From UBA11524 sp963642705 (GTDB lineage: Bacteria; Bacillota; Clostridia; Christensenellales; Aristaeellaceae), in NCBI GenBank assembly GCA_963642705.1, contig CAVIHU010000003.1, positions 67,252-131,251 on the forward strand: DNA of 64,000 nt, written 5' to 3'. Below the pieces are notes generated by a model. That model saw nothing but the letters and a program-made list of their open reading frames with translations. It was not told the DNA's origin and searched no databases. Shown here one piece after another: positions 8,649 through 17,066 of the stretch (position 1 is its first letter; each line of letters begins with the position of its first letter). A program made the position numbers and the translations under genes.

Positions 8649-9488
8649 TCATGCGCGGAGATTGCCCTCGTACGCGACCAAAATGCCGCCGTTTTCAGCG
8701 TAATAGGAGCATAGACCGCGCAGCGGAGCAATTTCGATTTCGGCATCGGGGAATTTTACATGCAGCGCGTCACGCAGCGCGAGTGCGCCGGTCTGATTGC
8801 TGCAATGGTGAATGTACACCTTCGAGCCGTTCCAGCCCTGCTTCATCATGGTGTCGACCATGCTCTGCAACGCCTTATGTTCGCCGCGCACCTTGCCGGA
8901 GATGACAAATTCGCCGTTTTGTCCTGCCTTGCAGATGACGCGGATGCCGAGAATGCCGACAATGGCGCCTGCCGCCGCACTGACGCGGCCGTTCGCAACG
9001 AAGTTGTGGATGGAAGCGAGCGAGAAAACGAGGTTTGTACGGCAGCGGTATGCAGTGACCGCGGTGACGATTTCATCAAAGTCAAGACCGCGGCGGATGC
9101 AGGCGGTGAGCTTCTCCACCATCTGCGTGCAGCCGGGACCGGCATTCAGGGTGTCAAACACGTGGACACGGCGATCGGGATACTGCGCCATGTACTCCTT
9201 TGCAGCCATACAGGCAGCGTTGTATGTGCCGGACATGGCAGAGGAAATGGTGACGCAAAACACCTCCTCTGCATTGCCGAAGGCATCCAGCCAGCATTGC
9301 GGACTCGGGCAGGACGTGCTCGATTTGCCCTTGTAGTGCTGGAAGAACGTGCGCAGCTCATCAAGGTCACAGCGCTCGTCATCGACAAACGTCCGGTCAC
9401 CGGCATGGACGAGCAGCGGTACAACAGCGAATGGAACATCGGGGATTGTCAGCAAATCAGCGGAGGAATCCGCAACAATTTTCATCAT
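8649..9488 (-). CDS. DegV family fatty-acid-binding protein
   Basis: DegV/FakB-type proteins bind a fatty acid in the cytosol and hand it to the FakA kinase. The 279 residues match the usual length. Family hallmarks are the N-terminal IVADSSADL, the TSCPSPQ segment (usual T-S-x-P), the ISSAMSGTYNAA loop that holds the ligand carboxylate, and the C-terminal domain with hydrophobic core. The start at 9488 follows GGAAGG; the second Met at 9485 is equally possible. It has its own promoter at 9573-9601 and faces a divergent DUF1836 regulator. DegV and DUF1836 genes are often neighbours in clostridia. No FakA is in the window. Confidence 0.9.
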   Translation of the reverse strand: MMKIVADSSADLLTIPDVPFAVVPLLVHAGDRTFVDDERCDLDELRTFFQHYKGKSSTSCPSPQCWLDAFGNAEEVFCVTISSAMSGTYNAACMAAKEYMAQYPDRRVHVFDTLNAGPGCTQMVEKLTACIRRGLDFDEIVTAVTAYRCRTNLVFSLASIHNFVANGRVSAAAGAIVGILGIRVICKAGQNGEFVISGKVRGEHKALQSMVDTMMKQGWNGSKVYIHHCSNQTGALALRDALHVKFPDAEIEIAPLRGLCSYYAENGGILVAYEGNLRA

Positions 9489-9572
9489 TACAGTCAGCCT
9501 TCCTTTCCTGCCAAACGGAATATAAAAATCCGAAGCGAACTTCAGATTGATGGTATCATGGTCACGAAAGAC

Positions 9573-9601
9573 ATAATATCAGTTTTTCAGAAACTTGTCA
9601 A
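9573..9601 (-). promoter_or_regulatory. Sigma-A promoter of the degV gene
   Basis: On the minus strand TTGACA and TATTAT are 17 nt apart. It lies back to back with the promoter of the DUF1836 gene, only 19 nt between the two -35 boxes. Confidence 0.75.
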
Positions 9602-9620
9602 GAAGTGTTGGAATTATAAT

Positions 9621-9649
9621 TGACGAGATGCGAAACCTGTGATATGATA
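9621..9649 (+). promoter_or_regulatory. Sigma-A promoter of the DUF1836 gene
   Basis: TTGACG-17-TATGAT ends 21 nt before the chosen ATG at 9671. It rules out the in-frame ATG at 9620, which lies upstream of the promoter. Confidence 0.75.
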
Positions 9650-9670
9650 GCCATGAGGGGGGATACGTAC

Positions 9671-10195
9671 ATGATTGCAAACATCAGCGAATTCCGGATG
9701 CCGCGCTATCGGGAGATTCCGGACGTCGGGCTGTATCTTGACCAGACGGTGAAGTATATCAATCGGTATCTGTCGCCGCTGGGGTGTCTGGAAATCACAT
9801 CGGCGATGGTTAGCAACTATGTCAAGAAGGGATATATTGCCAATCCGGTACGCAAGCAATACAATGCTGAACAGATTGCCGAGCTGCTGTTTATCGCGGT
9901 GGCGAAGTCTGCACTGTCGATGGAGAACATCGTGCGGTTGTTTGACATGCAGAAGAAGGAGTACACGGTGCAACATGCGTATGATTACTTCTGCGACACG
10001 CTTGAGGCAACGCTGCAGTACACCTTCGGGTTGACGGATACGCTGGAACGCTTCGGTACGGGCAGCATGCCGGAAAAGATGCTGCGTGCGACCATTATTG
10101 CGGTGACGCACATCATCTACCTGTCGAGTCAGTTTGATGCAATGGAAGGGCAAGGGACGCTGACGGCAGGTCATCTGGCATTGCCGGAGGAATAA
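9671..10195 (+). CDS. DUF1836 (MerR-like winged helix) protein
   Basis: A 174-residue protein. ATG 9671 is taken as start because GAGGGGGG precedes it and because the promoter covers 9621-9649. The N-terminal half has a winged-helix DNA-binding pattern like MerR: LYLDQTVKYINRYLSPLG, then ITSAMVSNYVKKGYIANPVRKQYNAEQIAELL, which matches DUF1836. The C-terminal half is helical and may dimerise or sense a ligand. It is likely a transcription regulator, possibly of the adjacent divergent degV, with which it shares a promoter region. A good terminator follows at once, so it is monocistronic. Confidence 0.8.
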   Translation: MIANISEFRMPRYREIPDVGLYLDQTVKYINRYLSPLGCLEITSAMVSNYVKKGYIANPVRKQYNAEQIAELLFIAVAKSALSMENIVRLFDMQKKEYTVQHAYDYFCDTLEATLQYTFGLTDTLERFGTGSMPEKMLRATIIAVTHIIYLSSQFDAMEGQGTLTAGHLALPEE

Positions 10196-10213
10196 ACAAT
10201 AAAAATTGCAGGG

Positions 10214-10240
10214 GAAGCGGTCGCAGCCGCTTCTTTTTTT
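10214..10240 (+). terminator. Rho-independent terminator of the DUF1836 gene
   Basis: GAAGCGG-tcgcag-CCGCTTC followed by seven T, 18 nt after the stop codon. Confidence 0.9.
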
Positions 10241-10541
10241 ATGCAAGCATATATTTAAGAAGGTTGTTAGCTATATTGTAAACTAACAAACAGAGTGATA
10301 CTAAAATCAAATATGAGTAACGAAAATTTCAATGAAAAATGTTCGACTGCTAAAATGGTTGAAAAAAGAACAAATAAGACAAACAAAAGAAACTAATTGT
10401 GAATTAACAATGAAAAAAATTTGCCGAAAAACCGCCAAAATACGCAAAAAGGTATTGCGTAAACTGCGCTGATGTAGTATAATCAAATCGAAAGGTGAAA
10501 CATAAGCTAACAAGAGGCTAACGAAAAGGGAGCGAAGATAA
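10241..10541. other. AT-rich 5' region of the mannanase gene
   Basis: These 301 nt are far richer in A/T than the coding sequence around them. The only clear element is the sigma-A promoter at 10455-10483. No reading frame or stable hairpin is evident. A block from 10300 to 10440 with runs of A could act as an UP-like element, but I cannot assign it. Confidence 0.5.
10455..10483 (+). promoter_or_regulatory. Sigma-A promoter of the glycan locus
   Basis: TTGCGT-17-TATAAT, about 50 nt before the GGGAG ribosome site and ATG at 10542. It likely drives the mannanase and the transport genes behind it. Confidence 0.75.
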
Positions 10542-12053
10542 ATGCAAAATTTCTCAGCACATCGTTCATGGTTTCGAAAAGCAGCATGTTCTCTGTTGAC
10601 GGCGTCCGTTCTGCTCGTCGGCATGCCCGGCACAATCTGCGCGGAGGAGCCGATGCTGACGTTCGAGGCGGAAGCCGGCACACTGCTCGGTCAGGCGAAA
10701 ATCGGGCAGAGTGGCATGTGCGTTTCCGGATTGGAGCATGACGGCGATGGCGTCGCGGTGAACATAACGCTCGACGAGGCTGGCTGGTACGATATCACGG
10801 TGCGCGCTGCGGTCATCGGCAGCGGCATGAAAATCAACGAAGTGAACGCGAACGGTCAGCATGTCGGCGACATCACGAACACGGGTGACTGGTCGAAGGA
10901 AACCGTGCCTTACGTGTGGCTGGAGCAGGGCGAAAACACGGTGTCCGTCACGAAGAGCTACGGCTGGATTGCAATCGATTCGTTTGCACTGACGAAATCG
11001 GCGCCGCTTCCGGATGATATTTACGATGTGGAGCCGACGCTGGTCAATCCCAACGCGACAGACAGCGCCAAGCGGCTCATGGCGTATCTGTGCGACCAGT
11101 ACGGGAAGACGGTGCTGTCGGGGCAGCAGTGTCAGGAGGGTCCGTACGGGCTGGACAATGCGGCCGTCTGGCGCGGCACGGGCGGACAGTACGCCGCAGT
11201 TGTCGGCATGGATCTTATCTCGTATTCGCCGGCTCGCGTGGCAAAGGGTGATACATCGAATGTTATCGAGCAGACCATCGATTACTGGTACGCCGCCGAT
11301 GAGGGCAAGCTGCCCGGCATCGTGACGCTGTGCTGGCATTGGTGTCCGGATGCGCGATACAACAAGAGCGCGAATGATCCGTGGTCGACCTTCTACACTT
11401 CCAGCACGAATTTCAACCTCGCGAAGGCGCTGAACGGCGCAGATCCGGACGGCTATCGGATGCTGCTGGATGATATCGACGCGATAGCTTTGCAGCTCAA
11501 GCGCCTGCAGGATGCGGATGTGCCGGTGCTGTGGCGTCCGTTGCATGAGGCGAGCGGCGGCTGGTTCTGGTGGGGCGCATCCGGCGCGGAGGCGTATCTG
11601 GAGCTTTACAAGCTGATGTACGACAGGCTGACGAACGTGCACGGGCTGAACAACCTGATCTGGGTGTGGAACGGACAGGATGCGGCGTGGTATCCGGGCG
11701 ATGAGTACGTTGACATCATCGGCGAGGACATCTATCCGGGAACACACGTCTATACCTCGCAGGCGGCGCGCTTCATCAAGGCACTTGGCTACACAAGCGC
11801 GCGCAAGCTGATTGCCTTGTCGGAAAACGGCTGCGTCCCTGACCCGGAGCAGCTTGAACGGGACGGCATCTTCTGGAGCTACTGGTGCACATGGGAAGGC
11901 GATTTCGTGCTCAAGAGCGCAGGCTTCAACCGGTACGGCGAGACGTACACGGAGAAGAGCATCCTCAAGAAGGCGTATCAGAGCGACCTGGTCATCACGC
12001 GCAAGGAGCTGCCGGATTTGCGAAATTATCCGTTGCCGGATGAGTCGGAATGA
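10542..12053 (+). CDS. Secreted GH26 endo-beta-1,4-mannanase with CBM35-like domain
   Basis: This 503-residue enzyme should cleave beta-1,4-mannosidic bonds in mannan or galactomannan outside the cell. Residues 1-34 are a Sec signal peptide ending ICA-EE. Residues 38-152 form a beta-sandwich typical of CBM35/CBM6-like modules (TFEAEAG, GWYDITVRAA, GENTVSV, WIAIDSFAL). The catalytic TIM barrel spans about 165-490. Acid/base Glu336 sits in WRPLHEASGGWFWWG and nucleophile Glu428 in ALSENG, both classical GH26 motifs; the VLSGQQ start of the barrel also fits. It lies 82 nt upstream of the giant binding protein and heads the glycan locus. Substrate is inferred from the family. Confidence 0.92.
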   Translation: MQNFSAHRSWFRKAACSLLTASVLLVGMPGTICAEEPMLTFEAEAGTLLGQAKIGQSGMCVSGLEHDGDGVAVNITLDEAGWYDITVRAAVIGSGMKINEVNANGQHVGDITNTGDWSKETVPYVWLEQGENTVSVTKSYGWIAIDSFALTKSAPLPDDIYDVEPTLVNPNATDSAKRLMAYLCDQYGKTVLSGQQCQEGPYGLDNAAVWRGTGGQYAAVVGMDLISYSPARVAKGDTSNVIEQTIDYWYAADEGKLPGIVTLCWHWCPDARYNKSANDPWSTFYTSSTNFNLAKALNGADPDGYRMLLDDIDAIALQLKRLQDADVPVLWRPLHEASGGWFWWGASGAEAYLELYKLMYDRLTNVHGLNNLIWVWNGQDAAWYPGDEYVDIIGEDIYPGTHVYTSQAARFIKALGYTSARKLIALSENGCVPDPEQLERDGIFWSYWCTWEGDFVLKSAGFNRYGETYTEKSILKKAYQSDLVITRKELPDLRNYPLPDESE

Positions 12054-12135
12054 ACAACAGCAAACGAACAACGTTCCCTTGCGGCTGAAGCAGCCGAAGC
12101 AGATAGAAACAAAACAAAGGATGGGAAGGTGAACA

Positions 12136-15100
12136 GTGTTGAGCGGAAAGAAATCGCTGATGAGCCTGATGCTGGCGCTTGTGCTGATCCTCGCGGGCGT
12201 TGCGCTGGCGGAGGACATGCTCTCGGATGCCGAAGCTCCAGCGAAAGAACAAGCCGTTGGTGCGACGACGCTGACGAACGAGGATTATCAGCAGATCGTG
12301 AGTACCTACTCCATTGACGCATCGATTCCCGGCTATACGGATTATCTGGCCTCCTATGAGGATGCCGATCGTCCGAATGAAGTCGTGACGGTGGATGCGG
12401 AGACATTCGTCCGCTATGAGGAGGATGGCGTTGCTGCTGACCCTCAGATTTTCGCCGATTACGAGGGCATGGCTGGCAACAGCGTGCTGACGGGCGAGGA
12501 GTCGCTGACGGAATGGGTCGTGGATGTGCCGGAAAGCGGTCTCTACGATTTGACGCTGCTGTATTACCCCTATGAGGGCAAGAACGGCGCCATCCAGCGT
12601 GCGTTCTTCATCGACGGCAAGCTGCCCTACAGCGAACTGGCGATGGTGGACTTCAACCGCATCTGGATTAACGGTACGTACGAGTCAGTGACGGATGAAA
12701 GCGGCGTGATCGTCCGCGTGTGGGAGAAGGACAATCAGGGCAACGACCTGAAGCCGTCTGCCATCGAGCGGCCGGAATGGTGCACGCGCGGCCTGCATGA
12801 CTCCAACGGTTACATCTCCGAGGAGATGAGCATCTACATGGAGAAGGGTCAGCACACGCTGACGCTCCTGTCAATGCGCGAGCCGATGCTGCTGCGTTCC
12901 ATCACGCTGTCCAACAGTGCGCGCCCCTCGTCCTACGCCGAGGTTAAGGCGGCGGGCGATGCGGCAGGTCGGCAGGATGCGACGGGCGTTTCGGTGCGCT
13001 TTGAAGCGGAAAACGCCATCAAGACGTCCTCTCAGATGCTGTACCCTGTGCAGGATCAGTCCAGTGCGGTTGTGTACCCGATGTCGGCACGCTACCTGCT
13101 CAACAACTCCATCGGAAGCAGCTGGAAGAGCGCCGGACAGTGGATCGAGTGGAATTTCGAGGTGCCAGAGGACGGCTACTACGAAATGACCATGGTGGAT
13201 AAGCAGAACTTCGTCCGCGGCATCGATGTATACCGCAAGATCATGATCGATGGCGAGGTTCCGTTCGAGGAATTCAGTGCCCAGCCCTTCTCCTACAGCC
13301 AGACATGGCGCATGGAGACCATCTCCGATGAAAATGACGAGCCGTACCGCATTTACCTGACCGCCGGCGGGCATACGCTGCGCATGGAGGTTGTGCTGGG
13401 CGATATGGCGGATATCATCTCGCAGGTGCAGGACTGCGTCCAGCAGCTCAACACTATCTACCGTCAGGTGATCTACATCACAGGCGTTGCGCCTGACCAG
13501 TACCGTGACTATCAGCTGACGGCATCGCTGCCCATGCTCGAGGGGGAGCTTCGCCGCGTCCAGACCGATCTGGATACTGCCATTGCCGCGCTGGAAAGGA
13601 CGGCCGGCAATGATTCGGATAAGCTGACGGTGCTGCGCACGATGACGGATCAGCTTGATGAGCTGATTGAGGATCAGGAACGCTTCACCGAGGTGCTGTC
13701 GTCCTTCAAGACAAATGTTCGCGCGTGCGGCAACTGGATTACGCAGGTGCTTGACCAGCCACTGCAGGTTGATCGATTCTACATCCATTCTGCCGACACG
13801 CAGCCGACGCTCGACAACGCCGGCTGGTGGGACGGCGTTGTGCATGAAGCAGAGCGCCTGTATTATTCCTTCATTATTGACTACAACAAGGTCGGCAACG
13901 TTGCCGAGGGCGACAGCGAGAATGTCGTCCTGACGCTGTGGATTGGCACCGGACGCGACCAGGCGAACGTCATCAAGTCGTTGATTGACGAGAAGTTCAC
14001 GCCGGCAACGGGTATTTCCGTCAACGTGCAGCTCGTTGACATGAACACGCTGCTGCGCGCAACGCTCTCCGGCGAAGGACCCGATGTCGCGATTCAGGTT
14101 GCGAACACGAACGGCATTGCCGGCGCGGTGCTGAACACGGGCAACGATACGCCGGTCAACTACGGTCTGCGCAACGCCGTACTGGATTTGACGAGGTTCG
14201 AGGACTTCAAGGAGATTGCGGCGCGCTTCAATGAGAGCGCCATCGTGCCCTTCACGTTTGACGGCGCGACCTATGCACTGCCGGACACGCAGACGTGGCT
14301 GATGATGTTCTATCGCAAGGACATTCTGGCGGAAATCGGGCTGGAGGTGCCCAAGACGTGGGACGAGGTCAAGGTTGCCATGTCGGTGCTGAGCAAGAAT
14401 CAGATGGAATTCGGCATGCTGCCGTCCGAACAGGTCTTCGCAATGCTGCTCTACCAGAACGGCGGCCGATACTATACGGATGACGAGGCTGCGTCAGCGC
14501 TCGATGAGGACGTGGCAATCAACGTGTTCAAGAAATACTGCGAATACTATACGGATTACAAGCTGGACAAGGAAACGTCCGTTGAGGAGCGCTTCCGCAC
14601 GGGCGAGTGCCCCATCATCATTTCCGACTACACCACCTACAACAACCTGCAGGTGTCCGCGCCGGATATCCTCGGTCTGTGGGACTTCACCTGCGTGCCG
14701 GGCACGGTGCAGGAGGATGGCTCCATTGACCGCTCGACCGGATCAACAGGTCTGGCAGACATCATCATGAGCGCAACGGAATACCCGGATGAAAGCTGGG
14801 AGTTCCTCAAGTGGTGGACGAGCACGGAAACGCAGACGCTCTACGGCCGCGAGATGGAATCGCTCATGGGCGCGTCGGCACGTGTCGCGACGGCAAACGT
14901 TGAGGCGCTGGCGAATCTGTCCTGGCCGATGCGGGATTATCGTGCGCTGATTGAGCAGATGAGCAGCGTCAAGGGTATTCCGCAGGTGCCGGGCGGCTAC
15001 TACACGTGGCGCAACATCAGCAATGCCTTCTATACCATTACAACGGATACCGCAACGAACAATACAACCCCGCGTGAGGCGCTGATGGACAAGGTCTATT

Positions 15101-15186
15101 ACATCAACGCTGAGATTGACTACAAGCGCACCGAGTTTGGTCTGCCGCTGCATCAGTCGGAGACGAACACGGTAAAGGAGGAGTAA
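12136..15186 (+). CDS. Giant extracellular solute-binding protein with carbohydrate-binding-like domains
   Basis: A 1016-residue chimera that should capture a sugar or oligosaccharide for the adjacent permeases. The start is GTG 12136 (TTG 12139 is possible) after GGAAGG. A signal peptide (LALVLILAGVALA-ED) has no lipobox cysteine. Residues ~70-270 and ~290-430 are two jelly-roll domains resembling carbohydrate-binding modules (TEWVVDVPESGLYDLTLLYY; GQWIEWNFEVPEDGYYEMTM). A helical spacer covers 430-560. From about 605 the family 1 binding-protein fold begins (VVLTLWIGTGRDQANVIKSL) and ends with the usual MSATEYPDESWEFLKWWTS block. Normal binding proteins have 400-550 residues, so the front half is an extra. 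Its stop is 1 nt before the permease ATG. Confidence 0.88.
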   Translation: MLSGKKSLMSLMLALVLILAGVALAEDMLSDAEAPAKEQAVGATTLTNEDYQQIVSTYSIDASIPGYTDYLASYEDADRPNEVVTVDAETFVRYEEDGVAADPQIFADYEGMAGNSVLTGEESLTEWVVDVPESGLYDLTLLYYPYEGKNGAIQRAFFIDGKLPYSELAMVDFNRIWINGTYESVTDESGVIVRVWEKDNQGNDLKPSAIERPEWCTRGLHDSNGYISEEMSIYMEKGQHTLTLLSMREPMLLRSITLSNSARPSSYAEVKAAGDAAGRQDATGVSVRFEAENAIKTSSQMLYPVQDQSSAVVYPMSARYLLNNSIGSSWKSAGQWIEWNFEVPEDGYYEMTMVDKQNFVRGIDVYRKIMIDGEVPFEEFSAQPFSYSQTWRMETISDENDEPYRIYLTAGGHTLRMEVVLGDMADIISQVQDCVQQLNTIYRQVIYITGVAPDQYRDYQLTASLPMLEGELRRVQTDLDTAIAALERTAGNDSDKLTVLRTMTDQLDELIEDQERFTEVLSSFKTNVRACGNWITQVLDQPLQVDRFYIHSADTQPTLDNAGWWDGVVHEAERLYYSFIIDYNKVGNVAEGDSENVVLTLWIGTGRDQANVIKSLIDEKFTPATGISVNVQLVDMNTLLRATLSGEGPDVAIQVANTNGIAGAVLNTGNDTPVNYGLRNAVLDLTRFEDFKEIAARFNESAIVPFTFDGATYALPDTQTWLMMFYRKDILAEIGLEVPKTWDEVKVAMSVLSKNQMEFGMLPSEQVFAMLLYQNGGRYYTDDEAASALDEDVAINVFKKYCEYYTDYKLDKETSVEERFRTGECPIIISDYTTYNNLQVSAPDILGLWDFTCVPGTVQEDGSIDRSTGSTGLADIIMSATEYPDESWEFLKWWTSTETQTLYGREMESLMGASARVATANVEALANLSWPMRDYRALIEQMSSVKGIPQVPGGYYTWRNISNAFYTITTDTATNNTTPREALMDKVYYINAEIDYKRTEFGLPLHQSETNTVKEE

Positions 15187-15187
15187 G

Positions 15188-16117
15188 ATGAGCACGAGCC
15201 ATTCCCCTGCGGTGCATGTGCAGCGCGCCTCCCTGAGCAAAACCATCTGGAAGCATCGTGCGTCCTATCTGCTGATGGCGCCGTACTTCATCCTGTTTTT
15301 TCTTTTTACGGTGCTGCCGGTGGTCATGGCAATCGGCGTGTCCTTCACGGACTGGAACATGCTCGAAACGCCTGAATTTGTCGGCTGGCAGAACTACGTC
15401 AAGCTCCTGCTGGATGATGACATCTTCATCATTTCCCTCAAGAATACGCTGATTTTCGCCATCATCACGGGGCCTGTCAGCTACATGCTGTGCCTGCTGT
15501 TTGCGTGGATTATCAACGAATTCAATCGCGGCATGCGCACGTTCCTGACGCTGATTTTCTATGCGCCGTCCATCTGCGGCAACGCGTACATGGTCTGGAA
15601 CCTGATTCTGACGGGCGACCGGTACGGCTATCTGAACGGTATTCTGCTGAATTTCGACATCATCAACGAGCCGATTCTGTGGATGAAGACAGAGGCGTAT
15701 GTCATGCCGATGCTGATTATTGTCCAGCTGTGGCTGAGTCTCGGCACGGGCTTCCTGTCCTTCATCGCAGGCTTGCAGACGGTGGACAAGAGCATGTATG
15801 AGGCGGCAGCCATTGACGGCATCAAGAACCGCTGGCAGGAGCTGTGGTATGTGACGCTCCCGGCGATGAAGCCGCAGCTGATGTTCGGCGCGGTCATGCA
15901 GATTACGCAGTCCTTCGCGGTTGCGGATATCTCCATCAACCTTGCCGGAAACCCGTCGGTCAACTATGCGGGCGCAACCATCGTCACCCATTTGCTGGAC
16001 TACGGTTCAACCCGTATGGAGATGGGCTACGCCTGCGCGATTGCAACCATCCTGTTCCTGCTGATGGTCGGCACGAACAAGCTGGTGCAGCGCCTCCTGA
16101 GAAGGGTGGGTGAATAA
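15188..16117 (+). CDS. Sugar ABC transporter permease (MalF/LplB type)
   Basis: A 309-residue inner-membrane permease with six predicted helices of the binding-protein-dependent type, starting with APYFILFFLFTVLPVVMAIGVSFTDW. The EAA loop that docks on the ATPase is YEAAAIDGIKNRWQELWYVT followed by LPAMKP. Its ATG overlaps the end of the giant binding-protein gene region with 1 nt between, so translation is coupled. It pairs with the MalG-type permease after 2 nt. No ATPase gene is in the window; such importers in Firmicutes commonly borrow an MsmX-type ATPase. Substrate is unknown, most likely mannan or xylan fragments from context. Confidence 0.93.
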   Translation: MSTSHSPAVHVQRASLSKTIWKHRASYLLMAPYFILFFLFTVLPVVMAIGVSFTDWNMLETPEFVGWQNYVKLLLDDDIFIISLKNTLIFAIITGPVSYMLCLLFAWIINEFNRGMRTFLTLIFYAPSICGNAYMVWNLILTGDRYGYLNGILLNFDIINEPILWMKTEAYVMPMLIIVQLWLSLGTGFLSFIAGLQTVDKSMYEAAAIDGIKNRWQELWYVTLPAMKPQLMFGAVMQITQSFAVADISINLAGNPSVNYAGATIVTHLLDYGSTRMEMGYACAIATILFLLMVGTNKLVQRLLRRVGE

Positions 16118-16119
16118 GC

Positions 16120-17052
16120 ATGGCAGAACGCAGAGGACAGGTGGCATTCAAGGATTTGCCGCCGAAGCTCCAGAAAAAACTGCGCCGGCAGAAGATCATG
16201 CCGAAGAAGGCGCGTAAGCTGAACCGCTCCATGGCAGGCAACGCGCTGCTGTTCACGCTTATGTTCATCTGCGGCATCTTCATGGCGCTGCCGCTTGTCA
16301 TGATTATCAACAACGCCCTGAAGCCGTTGGATGAATTGTACCAGTATCCGCCGCGTATTTTCGTCCGAAATCCGAATCTGCGCAACTTCTCGGATTTATT
16401 CATCCTCATGAACGACTCGTGGGTGCCCTTCAGCCGCTATATGATGAATACCGTCATCATCACGGTGACGGGCATGGTCGGACACGTCATCGTGGCATCG
16501 TGGGCGGCGTATCCGCTGGCGAAGGACAAGTTCCCGGGCAAGAACCTGCTGTTCGGCATGGTCGTGCTCTCGATGATGTTCTCCTGGACGGTCACGCAGA
16601 TTCCGCAATACGCCATCATTTCGTGGCTGGGGATCAACAATACCTATTTTGCGCTGATTTTGCCGGCGTTCTGCTTCGGCATGGGTCTGTATCTGATGAA
16701 ACAGTTCATGGAGCAGCTGCCGGATTCCCTGATGGAGTCGGCACGCATTCAGGGCGCGAACGAATGGCAGATTTTCTGGAAAATCGTTATGCCGAACGTC
16801 AAGCCCGCCTGGCTGACGCTGGCAATCTTCCAGTTCCAGCAGATGTGGGGCAATACCGGTTCGCTCTTCCTGCGCGATGAGCAGCTCAAGCCCATGCAGT
16901 ATGCTCTGCAACAGATCACGGCCGGCGGCGTGTCCCGTGCAGGCGCAGCGGCTGCTGTGACGTTCATCATCATGGCGGTGCCTGTGCTGTTCTTCCTGCT
17001 GTGCCAGAGCAGCATTCTGGAAACCATGACGACCTCGGGCATGAAGGACTAA
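16120..17052 (+). CDS. Sugar ABC transporter permease (MalG/YtcP type)
   Basis: A 310-residue permease that forms the heteropair with the preceding one. It opens with a cytosolic basic stretch (KLQKKLRRQKIMPKKARKLNR) and then six helices. The EAA loop is ESARIQGANEWQIFWKIV followed by MPNVKP. The C-terminus ETMTTSGMKD is typical of MalG-like permeases. It is 2 nt behind its partner and 14 nt before the NHL protein, so all are in one operon. Confidence 0.93.
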   Translation: MAERRGQVAFKDLPPKLQKKLRRQKIMPKKARKLNRSMAGNALLFTLMFICGIFMALPLVMIINNALKPLDELYQYPPRIFVRNPNLRNFSDLFILMNDSWVPFSRYMMNTVIITVTGMVGHVIVASWAAYPLAKDKFPGKNLLFGMVVLSMMFSWTVTQIPQYAIISWLGINNTYFALILPAFCFGMGLYLMKQFMEQLPDSLMESARIQGANEWQIFWKIVMPNVKPAWLTLAIFQFQQMWGNTGSLFLRDEQLKPMQYALQQITAGGVSRAGAAAAVTFIIMAVPVLFFLLCQSSILETMTTSGMKD

Positions 17053-17066
17053 AGGAGGATAAAAGC

